Numbered from the stretch's first letter, positions 49,884 through 59,566 are shown. The stretch: DNA of 64,000 bases from Bradyrhizobium sp. CB82 (GCF_029714405.1 NZ_CP121651.1:186001-250000); one strand, 5' to 3'. The notes: generated by a model not told the origin, from the letters alone. Numbers and translations: made by a program.

Positions 49884-51392
49884 TCAGAACTTGAAGGCGT
49901 AAATGCGCCCGTCGGCGCCCACATAGAGGCGATCCTGCGTCGCGATCAGCGTCTGGAAGCGTCGGAGACCGCTCAAGGGCTCGCTGACAAAAATCGGTTC
50001 GCCGATATCGCCGCGGAACGCGTGCAGCCGATTGTCGCCTTCGGCGCCAACAATCCACACAATCAGGTTGGAATGGCCGTCCGTGGTGGTCGCAACGGGG
50101 GAGCCGCGGCCGCGGAGCGCACCGCACCAGGCGGTGGCCATCGCCGGCGGGGAGCCTGCTGCGATCTTCAAGACCGTCAAATCGTGACCTCGGCCAGGCT
50201 GCGGGCAATGCGCTCCTGAGGCCTGGAAGGCAACAAAGACATCATTGCCGACGCGATAGGCGGCCGGCGACGTGACGATCGACGACTGGGATACTGTTTC
50301 GACCGCCAGCTGGCCGCCAACGCCGCCGAGACTATTTCGATCGAGAAGATAAGCCTTGCCATCCTTCCCCAGCGCCAGGATCAGAGCGCGGCCGCCGCCC
50401 GCTCCGGATATGCTGAGAGGAAGCGGATTGCTGCCCCCAAGATCCGCATCGCTGGCATCGAGTGTTTTCCAATCCGATGGCGCAAAATAGCTCCTCTTGT
50501 CGTCACTGCGGCGCAGGTCGGGTCCAACGTGAAACACGGCTTCACCGTCGCTCCAGGTCGGCACGCCGAGCGTGTTCCCGGTCGCAAAGTAGATGTCATG
50601 CTCGGAGACGCTCAGACCGCCCGGCGCCCAGATCCCGCCCCCTCGCCCACGCGTTTCGAAGCTGACATGCTTGCCGGGCTCGTGAAGGGAGATTCCGACC
50701 ACCCAGCCGTGATAGTTTCCGCAATCACCAAAATGGCCGCTGAAGGCGACATAAGCAGTGCCGTCGAGCAGCGTGAGTGCCGCACGCTGGTTGTGGACAC
50801 TCGGATCGAAATGTCGTCCTGCCTTTTGCAGAAGGTCGGCCACGTCGATCGGCCAGCCGGGGAGAACGCTGCCATCCTTTGTCGAAAGCGCGAACACTTC
50901 GTGGCGCGGGCCGTTTCCACGCTCCACGGCAGCATCGAAATAGATGGCTTGGGTTGTAGGGTCGATGACGGGCGTCCCGGTGATACCAAGCGGATCGATA
51001 TTCCCGCACGGCAGCGACGAACGGCGAACTGGACGCCCGACCACGCGCCTCCACAATTCCTTGCCGGTCGTCTCGTCGAAGGCCTGGACGACGTCGTCCT
51101 CGGTGGCCACGAATAGCATCCCGGTGTTCGCGCCAGGAGGACGCCAGTAAAGTGGCTGGGCGTACATCGAGCCCGCGACGTGGGCGTTGAACGCGCCGTC
51201 CAGTTGAACCGATCTGGCTTTCTCCCAGGACAACGTCGGAACGACGTACTGGCCGCTTCGGCTGTTGTCACCGTGATAGGTCAGAACCGAGCTGTCTTGA
51301 GCAAGGGCGGACAGCGGCGACAGCGCAAGTGCAAATAGTCCGGCCATCAGGGCAGGGCGTGCCGCCATCAAAGAAGCGCGTCGGATGTTCAT
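49884..51392 (-). CDS. Secreted PQQ-type beta-propeller protein
   Basis: A 502-residue protein with a signal peptide (ALMAGLFALALSPLSALAQ). Propeller repeats are visible as FVATEDDVVQAFDETTGKEL, DPTTQAIYFDAAVERGNGPR, LALGKDGKAYLLDRNSLGG and RLYVGADGRIYAFKF at the end. It resembles outer-membrane or periplasmic PQQ-repeat proteins of soil bacteria, but no enzyme active site can be assigned. It is intact, unlike the propellers at 45-47 kb. Confidence 0.85.
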   Translation of the reverse strand: MNIRRASLMAARPALMAGLFALALSPLSALAQDSSVLTYHGDNSRSGQYVVPTLSWEKARSVQLDGAFNAHVAGSMYAQPLYWRPPGANTGMLFVATEDDVVQAFDETTGKELWRRVVGRPVRRSSLPCGNIDPLGITGTPVIDPTTQAIYFDAAVERGNGPRHEVFALSTKDGSVLPGWPIDVADLLQKAGRHFDPSVHNQRAALTLLDGTAYVAFSGHFGDCGNYHGWVVGISLHEPGKHVSFETRGRGGGIWAPGGLSVSEHDIYFATGNTLGVPTWSDGEAVFHVGPDLRRSDDKRSYFAPSDWKTLDASDADLGGSNPLPLSISGAGGGRALILALGKDGKAYLLDRNSLGGVGGQLAVETVSQSSIVTSPAAYRVGNDVFVAFQASGAHCPQPGRGHDLTVLKIAAGSPPAMATAWCGALRGRGSPVATTTDGHSNLIVWIVGAEGDNRLHAFRGDIGEPIFVSEPLSGLRRFQTLIATQDRLYVGADGRIYAFKF

Positions 51393-51489
51393 GAGCGCCT
51401 AACATGCCGGTACTGCGCCGGTTCCATCCGCATCGGGAGCCCGTCGCATGAGCTGTGGTGTTTCGCCCTCGCGCTCATCAAGCGACGGT

Positions 51490-51814
51490 TCACTGCCCAC
51501 TAGCGAGGATTTCGGCGACTTCGTACAGATGAGGATCGATATCGTCAGTGACCCTTTCGAACTGGCTCCAGGCCTTGCGAAATTCAGGTGACTGGTGCGC
51601 AGCCAGAAGGTCACGGGTTTCCCATTGAATGTAATTCACGATACGGCGCCCATCGAGGTTGCGATGCAGGCTGATGGAAATGAACCCCGGCTGACGCTGC
51701 ATGAAGCGAGCTCGCTCCCTCATGAGCGACAGTGCTTCGGCCTGCTTCTCTGGTTCGGCCTCGATGATGGTAATTTGGCGTGATTGGCTGCTGGTCGATC
51801 TGGATCTGCGGCAT
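51490..51814 (-). pseudogene. Antibiotic biosynthesis monooxygenase (ABM) domain protein, early frameshift
   Basis: ATG 51814, behind GGGAG, gives MPQIQIDQQPIT, then the frame must change to reach the ABM domain: QITIIEAEPEKQAEALSLMR, FMQRQPGFISISLHRNLDGR and IVNYIQWETRDLLAAHQSPE. The domain itself is whole, and only one or two bases separate the two frames. It lies 19 bp after the nuoD stop and was probably co-transcribed. Confidence 0.72.
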
Positions 51815-51832
51815 GGCAATCTCCCTTCGGCA

Positions 51833-53026
51833 TTATCGATCGATCTCTCCAAAGACGATGTCCAGCGAACCGATGATCGCCGACACATCGGCCAACAAAT
51901 GGCCACGGCAGAGCAAATCCATCGCCTGCAGATGTGCGAACGAGGGCGCGCGGATCTTGCACTTGTAGGGTTGGTTGGTCCCATCGGAAACCAGATACAC
52001 GCCGAACTCGCCCTTGGGGGCTTCCACTGCCGCATAGACCTCGCCGGCAGGCACGTGAAAGCCTTCCGTGTAGAGCTTGAAATGGTGGATCAGGGCTTCC
52101 ATCGAGCGTTTCATCTCGCCGCGACGCGGGGGAAAAATCTTGTTGTCCTGCACCGCGACCGGACCCTGCCCGTCTGGAGCCCGGAGCTTGGCAATGCACT
52201 GTCTCATGATGCGCACCGACTGGCGCATTTCTTCCATCCGGATCAGATAACGGTCGTAACAGTCACCGTTCTTGCCGATCGGAATGTCAAAATCCATCTC
52301 TTCATAGCATTCGTATGGCTGCGCCTTTCGCAGGTCCCAGGCCGCACCCGAACCGCGCACCATGACGCCGGAAAAGCCCCACTCCCAAGCCTGCTTCAAC
52401 GTCACGCTGCCGACGTCGACGTTCCGCTGCTTGAAAATGCGATTTTCCGTCAGCAGGCGGTCCAGATCGTCCACCACGCGCAGGAACGGATCGCAAAACG
52501 CTTCAATGTCGTCGATCAACTTCGGCGGCAGGTCTTGATGGACGCCACCGACACGGAAGTAATTTGCGTGCATGCGCGCGCCGGACGCGCGTTCGTAGAA
52601 CACCATCAGCTTCTCGCGCTCTTCGAATCCCCACAGCGGTGGAGTGAGCGCCCCGACGTCCATCGCCTGGGTTGTGATGTTGAGAAGATGCGAAAGCAAG
52701 CGCCCGATTTCACAGAACAGCACGCGAATCAATTGGCCACGGCGCGGCACCTCGAGGCCAAGCAGCCTCTCCGCTGCGAGGCAGAACGCATGCTCTTGGT
52801 TCATCGGCGCGACATAGTCGAGCCGGTCGAAATAGCCGATCGATTGCAGATAGGTCTTGTTTTCGATCAGCTTTTCGGTTCCACGATGGAGCAGGCCGAT
52901 GTGAGGATCGACGCGACGGACCACTTCGCCATCAAGTTCCAGCACCAGGCGAAGCACGCCGTGGGCCGCGGGATGTTGGGGTCCAAAATTGATGGTGAAA
53001 TTGCGCAGGCCTTCTTCTTCCGCCAT
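51833..53026 (-). CDS. nuoD: NADH-quinone oxidoreductase subunit D (orphan copy)
   Basis: A complete 397-residue 49-kDa-type subunit of complex I. Family strings: [60 protein letters not shown], and [20 protein letters not shown] at the end with [14 protein letters not shown]. In complex I it helps form the quinone site between NuoB and NuoC. No other nuo gene is next to it, so it is a second copy separated from the main operon or part of a partial set. Confidence 0.95.
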   Translation of the reverse strand: MAEEEGLRNFTINFGPQHPAAHGVLRLVLELDGEVVRRVDPHIGLLHRGTEKLIENKTYLQSIGYFDRLDYVAPMNQEHAFCLAAERLLGLEVPRRGQLIRVLFCEIGRLLSHLLNITTQAMDVGALTPPLWGFEEREKLMVFYERASGARMHANYFRVGGVHQDLPPKLIDDIEAFCDPFLRVVDDLDRLLTENRIFKQRNVDVGSVTLKQAWEWGFSGVMVRGSGAAWDLRKAQPYECYEEMDFDIPIGKNGDCYDRYLIRMEEMRQSVRIMRQCIAKLRAPDGQGPVAVQDNKIFPPRRGEMKRSMEALIHHFKLYTEGFHVPAGEVYAAVEAPKGEFGVYLVSDGTNQPYKCKIRAPSFAHLQAMDLLCRGHLLADVSAIIGSLDIVFGEIDR

Positions 53027-53264
53027 GGCGAATTCACGGGTTACGATGTTAGCGAGTCAGCGGCCGGCGTAGCGTGACCAACCGCCTGGGCGCCGGACGC
53101 CCCGTGCAGTTGGCGGAGCTATGCAAGCAGCATCTACACCTTCCCGTTAGAGGTCTGAACGATGCAACTTGGTCCGGTCCAAATGGATCATCGGACCAGC
53201 AACCAGTCTAAGCTTTGGTCGTTCCTAAAGCTCTCGCAGCCGAAACCCTGTGGCGGCGGCCCGG

Positions 53265-53471
53265 GACACCGGACGGATGCTTGTCGTCGAGGACCACGCA
53301 ATCGATGGCGGGCTGGGCGATGCCGTGTCGACTGCGGTCGGCTCGGCGGCGCCAGTAAATCGGCTGGGGATCGCGCAGCTGCCGCGCTCCGGCACGAAAG
53401 ACGAACTGCTCGACCGATATGGTATCTCGCGTCGGTCGATTGAAGAGAAGGTCCTGCAGTTGGCAGCCTGA
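53265..53471 (+). pseudogene. Transketolase C-terminal domain fragment
   Basis: About 70 codons read DTGRMLVVEDHAIDGGLGDA and LPRSGTKDELLDRYGISRRS, typical of the C-terminal domain of transketolases. The thiamine-diphosphate and pyrimidine domains are missing. Confidence 0.75.
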
Positions 53472-53732
53472 CCATGCGTGCATAGTGCGGTCCCTATTGG
53501 CGATTGGAGCACAATCGAGCGAAAGCCCTTCCAAAAAAAATGCGTCCAAAAGCGTCTGACTGCTGATCGTTGCAGCGGCTTCCGTTATGGCAGGCAAGAG
53601 CCAACCTCCGATCTTCGATCTATTTCGCAGCTGCGAGCAAGGCAGCCAGGGACCCCCTGGCCGTTCGCCAGGCGGAACAGTTCGGCATCGGAGGCGTTTT
53701 TTCGCACCAAGAAACACCGGGGGGGGACGCAT

Positions 53733-54282
53733 GTGCTGATGCGAAACGACCGAACTGTGCTTACGCTTAAGTGTCCCGCGTGCAGTCGGGCGACGCCGCA
53801 TCGGTTTCTTTACACGAAGAACGGTTGCGACATCCTTCAATGTCGTGACTGCGGACTGGGACGCACCGAGGCATCGAGCTTCGATCCCCTTGCCTATTAT
53901 GACGAGGGCTACTTTTCCGGCCGTCAGCCCGATGGCTACGCCGACTATCGCGGCGCCGAACCCGTGCTGCGGCGGTTCCTTGGCAGCGCGGTCGACCGGC
54001 GCGCACTGGCGCCTGATGACGCCTCCGCAGCACTTGTGGTTCTTCAACCGCGACAGCATCGCGACTCTGGCCCATTCGATCGGCCTTCGCGTCGAGAGTT
54101 CCGATCATCCCTGGAAATTCGTGCCGTTCTCGCTGATCGCCTTCCAGGTCGGTCGCATGCTCGGCCGCAAGATCGCGGCCAGCCCGACCCGCAACCGGTT
54201 CGGCATTCAGGTGAACCTGTTCGACGCGATGCGCGTGGTCTTGAGCAAGACGCCACCATGTTCGGATAAGAGCCTCCCATGA
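53733..54282 (+). pseudogene. Class I SAM-dependent methyltransferase with deleted core
   Basis: The N-terminus is a zinc-ribbon head (LKCPACSRATPHRFLYT, ILQCRDCGLGRTEASSFDPL) followed by AYYDEGYFSGRQPDGYADYR. The SAM-binding core is missing; a different frame supplies the C-terminus (MTPPQHLWFFNRDSIATLAH, SIGLRVESSDHPWKFVPFSL). Start GTG 53733 or ATG 53739 after GGGGGGGA. Its stop overlaps the next gene start (ATGA), the remains of an operon for polysaccharide or lipid-carrier sugars. Confidence 0.8.
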
Positions 54283-54646
54283 CAGAGCGCCTCAACCTCG
54301 GCCAGATCGCCTTGCTCCTCACCTACGCGGCCGGCATGGCGGCGGGGCAGCTCCTGTTCAAGGCCGCCGCCCTCCGTCTCGGCGACGGCTATCCCTTGTC
54401 CACGCGTGCGATGCTGCATCGCAGGACGCAGCGTTCATCGGCGCCATCGTGCTCTATGCCGCCTTGTCGGTCCTGTGGGTCTGGCTTTTGACGTTCACGC
54501 CGCTGTCGCGCGCGTATCCGTTCGTGGCGGTCGCGTTTGCGCTGACGCCCGTCCTCGGCGCGCTGGTGTTCGCCGAGCCGTTGTCGGCGAGTCTCCTGGC
54601 AGGAATCGCGGTGATCACCTGCGGTCTTGTGCTTGTTGTGGGTTAA
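54279..54646 (+). pseudogene. EmrE/ArnE-like small membrane transporter, frameshifted
   Basis: Four short helices: QIALLLTYAAGMAAGQLLFK in the first frame, then after a shift near 54410 FIGAIVLYAALSVLWVWLLT, YPFVAVAFALTPVLGALVFA and LLAGIAVITCGLVLVVG. Such proteins often accompany GT2 and DUF2304 genes and may flip undecaprenyl- or dolichyl-linked sugars. Confidence 0.75.
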
Positions 54647-54652
54647 TGAGAC

Positions 54653-55341
54653 ATGATCGGCCGGATTCGCAATCCCTGGGTGGTTGTCGCGGCGTACAAT
54701 GAAGCGCCGGTGGTCGGCAGTGTCGTGTCCGGCATTTGCCGCGCCGGATACGCGGTCGTCGTGGTCGACGACGGCTCCGCCGACCGCACCGGCGAGGTCG
54801 CGTTGCTCGCAGCCGCGGTCGTCGTTCGGCATCCGGTCAACCTCGGGCAGGGCGCCGCGCTGCAGACCGGCATCGACTACGCCCTTGAGCAGCATGCTGA
54901 TGCGCTCGTCACGTTCGACACCGACGGCCAGCATTCCCCCGCGGCCATCGCGGCGTTGCTCGCGGCGATCGAGCAGCCCGGCATCGATTTCGCGCTTGGC
55001 AGCCGCTTTCTCACCGGTGCGACCGCAAAATCTGCCGGTGTCGCGCCGCATCCTGCTCAGCGTCGCGATCTGGTTCACGCGGGCGAGCACCGGACTGCCG
55101 GTGACCGACACCCACAATGGCCTTCGTGCGATGACGGCGCGCGGCGCCGGCGCGATCTCCTTGCGACAGAACCGAATGGCGCACGCGTCCGAGATCCTGC
55201 ACCAGATCGCGCAGAGCCGCCTGCGCTTTGTCGAGGTGCCGGGTAAATATCGAGTACAGCGCCTATTCGCTGGGCAAGGGCCAACGCATCATCGATGCGA
55301 TGACGATCCTGATCGATCTGTTTGCGCGGAGGCTCTACTGA
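54653..55341 (+). pseudogene. Family 2 glycosyltransferase (DPM1/GtrB-like), two frameshifts
   Basis: The GT2 nucleotide-sugar region is clear: PWVVVAAYNEAPVVGSVVSG, AVVVVDDGSADRTGEVALLA, VTFDTDGQHSPAAIAALLAA (DxD-like). Near 55030 the frame shifts to ILLSVAIWFTRASTGLPVTD, TDTHNGLRAMTARGAGAISL, and near 55243 again to VNIEYSAYSLGKGQRIIDAM. Order and spacing are normal. Its last stop overlaps the following ATG. Confidence 0.82.
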
Positions 55342-55481
55342 TGATCGCGCAGCTGTTGCTGACAGGCTTTCTGGCGTTGGTACTGATCTACGCCTGGTCG
55401 GTGCAGCGGACGGTGCCGAGCATCGGCCTGCTCGCGAGCGGCGCTGCGCTAGGCGTCGCAAGAAGGGCACGAGGCTCGTGA
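55341..55481 (+). pseudogene. DUF2304 family protein, N-terminal fragment
   Basis: MIAQLLLTGFLALVLIYAWS and VQRTVPSIGLLASGAAL match the head of DUF2304 membrane proteins, partners of GT2 enzymes in sugar-lipid synthesis. The similarity ends near 55445, where an antisense GT39 fragment begins. Confidence 0.65.
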
Positions 55482-55611
55482 GCCCGCGCGCGGCCACGAT
55501 GGCGAGCATCGGGACCACGAACAAGACGTGGCGGACACCGTCATAGAGCGTCGAGCCCTGCAGGATCAGCACCACGATAGGCCCGAACGCTGCCACACTG
55601 ACGACCAGCAC
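55450..55611 (-). pseudogene. GT39-like (PMT) membrane glycosyltransferase fragment
   Basis: The minus strand reads VAAFGPIVVLILQGSTLYDG, VRHVLFVVPMLAIVAARGLT, resembling the YDGxRHxLFVVP part of PMT-type glycosyltransferases. About 55 codons remain. Confidence 0.6.
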
Positions 55612-55883
55612 AGCGCGCGAGAACCGTGGTCATCCACCTGTTCAAGCGCCATGCATTGTCCTGCGATCGAGCCGCTGCACGAGGAGTTCAAGCGGCGGGT
55701 CCAGACGCAGACGGTCCTGTCATCGGCCGACACTGCCGCCTGCATCACATCAGGCGACGTCCGGCTCAGCCGCGAACGGACCCCCAGCGCACCTCAAATG
55801 TTGTCCTTGGCTGGGCTTCGATAACACGCCTGAAGGGAACTTTGTTTCGAAGTTTCAAATCAGGTCTCCCAAGGCGGATAGCA

Positions 55884-56329
55884 ATGGCGATCCTTATCAC
55901 CGGAGGTGCCGGATACGTTGGCAGCCACATGGTGCACGAACTTGCTGATCGTGGCGAACAGCGAGCGACCTCGCAAATGCTCATTGTCACGCGCTTTCAT
56001 ACCTGCGCGATGGTGGAGAGCCCCTGACGCTAAATTGCGGGTACGGCCGCGGCTGCTCGGTCTTGCAGGTGATCGAGGCCATGCGCCACGAATCCGGAAA
56101 CGACTTTCCCGTTGAACTTACCGCCCGCCGACCTGGCGATCCAGCGGAGATCGTGGCGTCGGCGGAACGGATGCGCAATCTGCTAGGCTGGCGGCCCCAA
56201 TGGGATGATCTTTCCCAGATCGTCTGCCATGCGCTTGCTTGGGAACGCAAACTATCGGCACAAGGCAACGCAAGGCTTCCCTCCAAAGTGATTAAGCTGT
56301 CCCAATCCGTTCCATTGTCGGCGAGGTGA
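55884..56329 (+). pseudogene. galE: UDP-glucose 4-epimerase-like gene with internal deletion
   Basis: ATG 55884 gives MAILITGGAGYVGSHMVHEL, the GalE nucleotide motif, then the frame degenerates. The C-terminus reappears at about 56033 (CGYGRGCSVLQVIEAMRHES, RRPGDPAEIVASAERMRNLL, GWRPQWDDLSQIVCHALAWE). About 180 central codons, including the YxxxK site, are missing. Confidence 0.83.
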
Positions 56330-56363
56330 CCCATGGCGCTTTCGCCTTGCGAGAGGTCCAGCG

Positions 56364-57239
56364 ATGCCCGCAGACCATGATACGCGCTATGATACGCGCC
56401 CCTTGGGTCGAACCGGCATCCATGTGCTGCCCTTGGGCATCGGCACGAACAAGTGGCGGCGTGCCGATCGTGGGGCCGTGTTGGAAACATACAGGACCGT
56501 TCATGACGCCGGCCCGTGCATGATCGACACGGCCGAGATCTATTTTTCGGAGCGCGTCGTGGGCGACTGCTTGCGCGCCGGTCCCATGCGCGCGGTGATA
56601 GCATCGAAATTCCTTCCCTTTCCGGGCCGAACCTCGCCGCGCCGCCTGATGAGCGCGCTAGACGGTTCGCTTGCGCGCCTTGGCCTCAAAACAATCGATC
56701 TCTACTACGTCCATTATCCGCTGCCCTTGATCGACGTGGGAGGGTTCGCCGAAGGCCTCGTCGAAGCAGTGAAGTCCGGCAAGGCACGCGCGGTCGGCGT
56801 GGCAAACTTCAGTGCGGCCCAAATGCGCCGCATCGCCAATCACCTCGCAAGGGCAGGCGTTCCGCTCGCCGCCAATCAGGTCAACTACAGCCTGCTCCGA
56901 CGAGGGGCGGAAACAAACGACGTGCTCGAAGTCTGCCGTGAGCTCGATGTGGCACTGGTCGCGTATTTTCCCCTTACGTCCGGCCGCCTCACGCAGCCGT
57001 CGGACAGCAGAGGCACGAAAGCAGTGCTAACGTGTCTCGCCGATATTGCCCGCGCGCGCGACGCCAGCCTCAGCCAGGTCGCCCTGAACTGGTTGCTGGC
57101 GCGCGACAGTCACGTAATCCCCATCCCCGGCGCGACCAAACCTCATCACGCCAGGGCCAATCTCGATGCACTCGGTTGGCGCTTGAGTGAGACCGAGTTC
57201 GACGCGATCGACCGAGCCTCAGCAAAGAGTGGAACATGA
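56364..57239 (+). CDS. Aldo/keto reductase
   Basis: A complete 291-residue AKR. RPLGRTGIHVLPLGIGTNKW, IDTAEIYFSERVVGDCLRAG (catalytic Asp/Tyr), VIASKFLPFPGRTSPRRLM (Lys), DLYYVHYPLPLIDVGGFAEG (His), and GVANFSAAQMRRIANHL are visible. The start has GAGAGG upstream. The stop overlaps the start of a CsaA-like remnant (ATGA). Confidence 0.9.
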   Translation: MPADHDTRYDTRPLGRTGIHVLPLGIGTNKWRRADRGAVLETYRTVHDAGPCMIDTAEIYFSERVVGDCLRAGPMRAVIASKFLPFPGRTSPRRLMSALDGSLARLGLKTIDLYYVHYPLPLIDVGGFAEGLVEAVKSGKARAVGVANFSAAQMRRIANHLARAGVPLAANQVNYSLLRRGAETNDVLEVCRELDVALVAYFPLTSGRLTQPSDSRGTKAVLTCLADIARARDASLSQVALNWLLARDSHVIPIPGATKPHHARANLDALGWRLSETEFDAIDRASAKSGT

Positions 57240-57678
57240 ATCCTGCGCCCATCAAACCCCTCATCTCGACCTCGGACCTCGACAAGATCGACGTCAGCGT
57301 CGGGACCATTCTCGCTGTCGAGGACGTGGCACATTCGGAGAAGCTCGTACGCTGCGTGTCGATTTCGGCGACCACGCGCGCTCCAATCTCGTCGGCCATC
57401 CCATAGGAAATTGAAAGCCGGCAGGCGCCGCTTATCGTGAACCTCGCGCCGCGAAAGGTGGCGGGCGAGATTGCCGAAGGTTTATGTTCGATATCGGTTA
57501 TGCCGATGAGATCACGCCAGTGCTAGCGCAGCCGGAGAAGCCGGTTCCGAACGGCACCCGTGCGGACTGCGGGCCCGAGGGCCTGTTAAGCTTCACGAAG
57601 CTTCCAATGAAAAGCGACGGCGAAGCGCCTGGTCGGACCGCCGAGTCCTTCCCCTTTGCAGCGATCAAGACTCAATAG
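57236..57678 (+). pseudogene. CsaA-like tRNA-binding domain protein, multiply frameshifted
   Basis: ATG 57236 gives STSDLDKIDVSVGTILAVED, then pieces follow in other frames: RVDFGDHARSNLVGHPIG, LIVNLAPRKVAGEIAEG, and MFDIGYADEITPVLAQPEKP with VPNGTRADCG. The order matches an EMAP-II/CsaA tRNA-binding domain of about 110 residues, with three or more indels. Confidence 0.7.
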
Positions 57679-57762
57679 CCGCGCCTAATTGATACCTCGA
57701 TCACCAATACGCCAATTGCGAGCCCGTCATGAGATGCCGCCGGCAGGTCACACCCGGTTCGA

Positions 57763-57897
57763 TCATGAACGCATTGCATCGATCGCATGAGCAATCAAAA
57801 CCGCTACGCTCGCAGCGATGAGCAAGACGAAAATCCAAGTAACGACCACGTCCATACTCAGAGTGAATGCGCCGATCCATGCACAGTCAAAAACCAT
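57763..57897 (-). CDS. Possible small membrane protein
   Basis: A 44-residue frame with one helix (VVVTWIFVLLIAASVAVLIA). The start at ATG 57897 has no clear ribosome binding site. Many bradyrhizobial genomes have such proteins, but evidence here is limited to the hydrophobic pattern. Confidence 0.35.
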   Translation of the reverse strand: MVFDCAWIGAFTLSMDVVVTWIFVLLIAASVAVLIAHAIDAMRS

Positions 57898-57964
57898 CGT
57901 GCCGGAGCCAACGGTTTCAGCCCTGGCTGGGGATTCGCGGCAACAAATGCGCTCAGTATCGGCC

Positions 57965-58057
57965 CTATCGGCCGAATGCCAAGAGGAGCAACAGGCCGAC
58001 AGCACACGCAGCCATAAGGAATAAGTAGAGGCCCACGAATATCCTCCGACTCTCCAT
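57965..58057 (-). CDS. Possible 30-residue membrane protein
   Basis: ATG 58057 gives a 30-residue chain ending FLMAACAVGLLLLLAFGR, one hydrophobic helix with a basic start (MESRRIF). It is too short for usual gene finders. It is in the same direction as the small frame at 57763-57897. No strong ribosome binding site is seen. Confidence 0.4.
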   Translation of the reverse strand: MESRRIFVGLYLFLMAACAVGLLLLLAFGR

Positions 58058-58347
58058 GGTCGGGGATTAAGCGCCGATTTTTCGGCTTTCAAACGTTAAT
58101 TTGCCAGTTTTTCCCCAGTGCAAATAAAGCCGTTGCGTGAAAGGACGCAGCTAAAGCGCTCATGATGGTTGGCCTTGCCTGCAACGTCCTTCGGAATCCT
58201 GACCGTATTCGAGGAAGCGCAACCGGCAGCGCATGCTCGTCGGCTGAGGCAGTGAATGCGAGGCCGTTGACAGTAAGCTGGCGGGCTTCTCTCTTGCGGC
58301 CCTCTCAGACGACCAGTTTAATGGTCTCGATCACTGGGAGGATCGCA

Positions 58348-58722
58348 ATGCAAAAAATAATTTCGGTGGCCGTAATGACTGCCGCACTCGTGCTTGCAGC
58401 CTGTGGCAGAGAGCCTGGACCAAAGGGTGATCCAGGACCGCAGGGCCCGGCCGGCCCGCAGGGTGCCCAAGGGATTCAGGGTGTGCCAGGTCCACAGGGC
58501 CCGGCCGGTGCGCAAGGACCACAAGGACCGCAGGGGCCAAAAGGTGACAAGGGAGACAAGGGCGATCCGGCGGCGGTCAATATTCGGGCGGTGCAGGCCG
58601 ATGGCGCCGTCAATTGCGACAGCAGTGAAACGCTTGTCTCAGTGTTCTGTCCAAGTGGTGGCAGCGCGGATGGCAGGAAGTGCAGCACTACACCGACAAT
58701 TGGTCTTTGCCTGAAGAAGTGA
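58348..58722 (+). CDS. Collagen-like lipoprotein
   Basis: A 124-residue protein with a lipobox ([11 protein letters not shown], Cys19) and, straight after it, about 16 Gly-X-Y triplets ([16 protein letters not shown] and more, ending GDKGDKGD). A C-terminal globular piece with three or four cysteines follows ([30 protein letters not shown]). ATG 58348 follows GGGAGGAT. Bacterial collagen-like proteins form trimers on the surface; function here is unknown. The repeats are unstable DNA and may vary in number. Confidence 0.88.
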   Translation: MQKIISVAVMTAALVLAACGREPGPKGDPGPQGPAGPQGAQGIQGVPGPQGPAGAQGPQGPQGPKGDKGDKGDPAAVNIRAVQADGAVNCDSSETLVSVFCPSGGSADGRKCSTTPTIGLCLKK

Positions 58723-58764
58723 AAACTGGAGCAGGGTCCGCCGGTTCACGCTGGCGGGCCTATG

Positions 58765-59265
58765 TCATGTCATGGACGAGTGGACTTTTGCGCGTTCCCG
58801 CTCGACTTCTTCAGCATGTTTATCGTCGACGGTCATGAGCGAGTTGCTTGCGTCGCCGTGGACCTTCAACAACTCGTCTAACTTGGCGTGGATGGCCTGC
58901 GTGTCGCGGTGCTCGGCGCGCTGGATCACTAGAGTCATTCCCCAGGTCGTGAGGGTGGCTAGCGAATGCCACTCCAGTCCGTTGCATAAGGCGATCTGCC
59001 GCGCCAGTAGTTGCTCGAGGTTGGCTTTGCGTAGGTGTAGGGGCAGGGACCGCAGATCATCGCCCTCCATCGCCAGGAGATCGAAGGCGAAAAGCTGGAC
59101 TTCGTGGTCGTGCTTGCGAGAGTGCACCGCGTTAAAATCGGAGGTGCCGTCGACGCCGAGGATGACGGCCTCGACGTCAATAGCGAAATGTTTTTGCCGG
59201 TTTTTCAAGGCAGCCTCGGCGATCCAAGGATAGCAGCGGGCGAGTTCGCTACAAAGCAGGACCGT
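58765..59265 (-). pseudogene. In-frame chimera of an ATP-dependent DNA ligase piece and an iron-permease tail
   Basis: The minus-strand frame first reads AALKNRQKHFAIDVEAVILG, DFNAVHSRKHDHEVQLFAFD and LRSLPLHLRKANLEQLLAR, part of a LigD/ATP-ligase adenylation domain (the catalytic Lys lies upstream and is lost). From about 58965 it becomes TTWGMTLVIQRAEHRDTQAI, HAKLDELLKVHGDASNSLMT, the end of a low-affinity iron-permease family protein. The two parts come from different genes, and the open frame runs through both. It is a fusion of fragments, probably without function. Confidence 0.75.
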
Positions 59266-59324
59266 CCCGACTATGGGACAAGGGGCCGCGGACTTCGGAC
59301 GAGCATCATCTGGAGGAGTAGTTC

Positions 59325-59558
59325 ATGGCTAATCAACGCAGGCCCGTGCGCCGCACCGTGGCCGGGGACAATGTCGCGGAGGCGCTCGATCATATGTTGC
59401 ACGAGGTGTGGGCCGCGCGACGTGACCTCAGTATGACGCGCTTCTGCCTCCAGCAGTCGGAAGCCCTTCGCAGAATAGATCGAGCCGCAGCCAGACTTGC
59501 TGATTTGATGCAATCCCGGGAAGCACTCTCCGGCTTACGAGCCGTTCCCAAAGGATGA
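59325..59558 (+). CDS. Hypothetical protein
   Basis: A 77-residue basic, helical protein (ALDHMLHEVWAARRDLSMTR, EALRRIDRAAARLADLMQSR). ATG 59325 follows GGAGGAG. A clear terminator lies 8 bp after the stop, which supports a real single-gene unit. No family was recognised. Confidence 0.6.
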   Translation: MANQRRPVRRTVAGDNVAEALDHMLHEVWAARRDLSMTRFCLQQSEALRRIDRAAARLADLMQSREALSGLRAVPKG

Positions 59559-59566
59559 GGCGTGGT

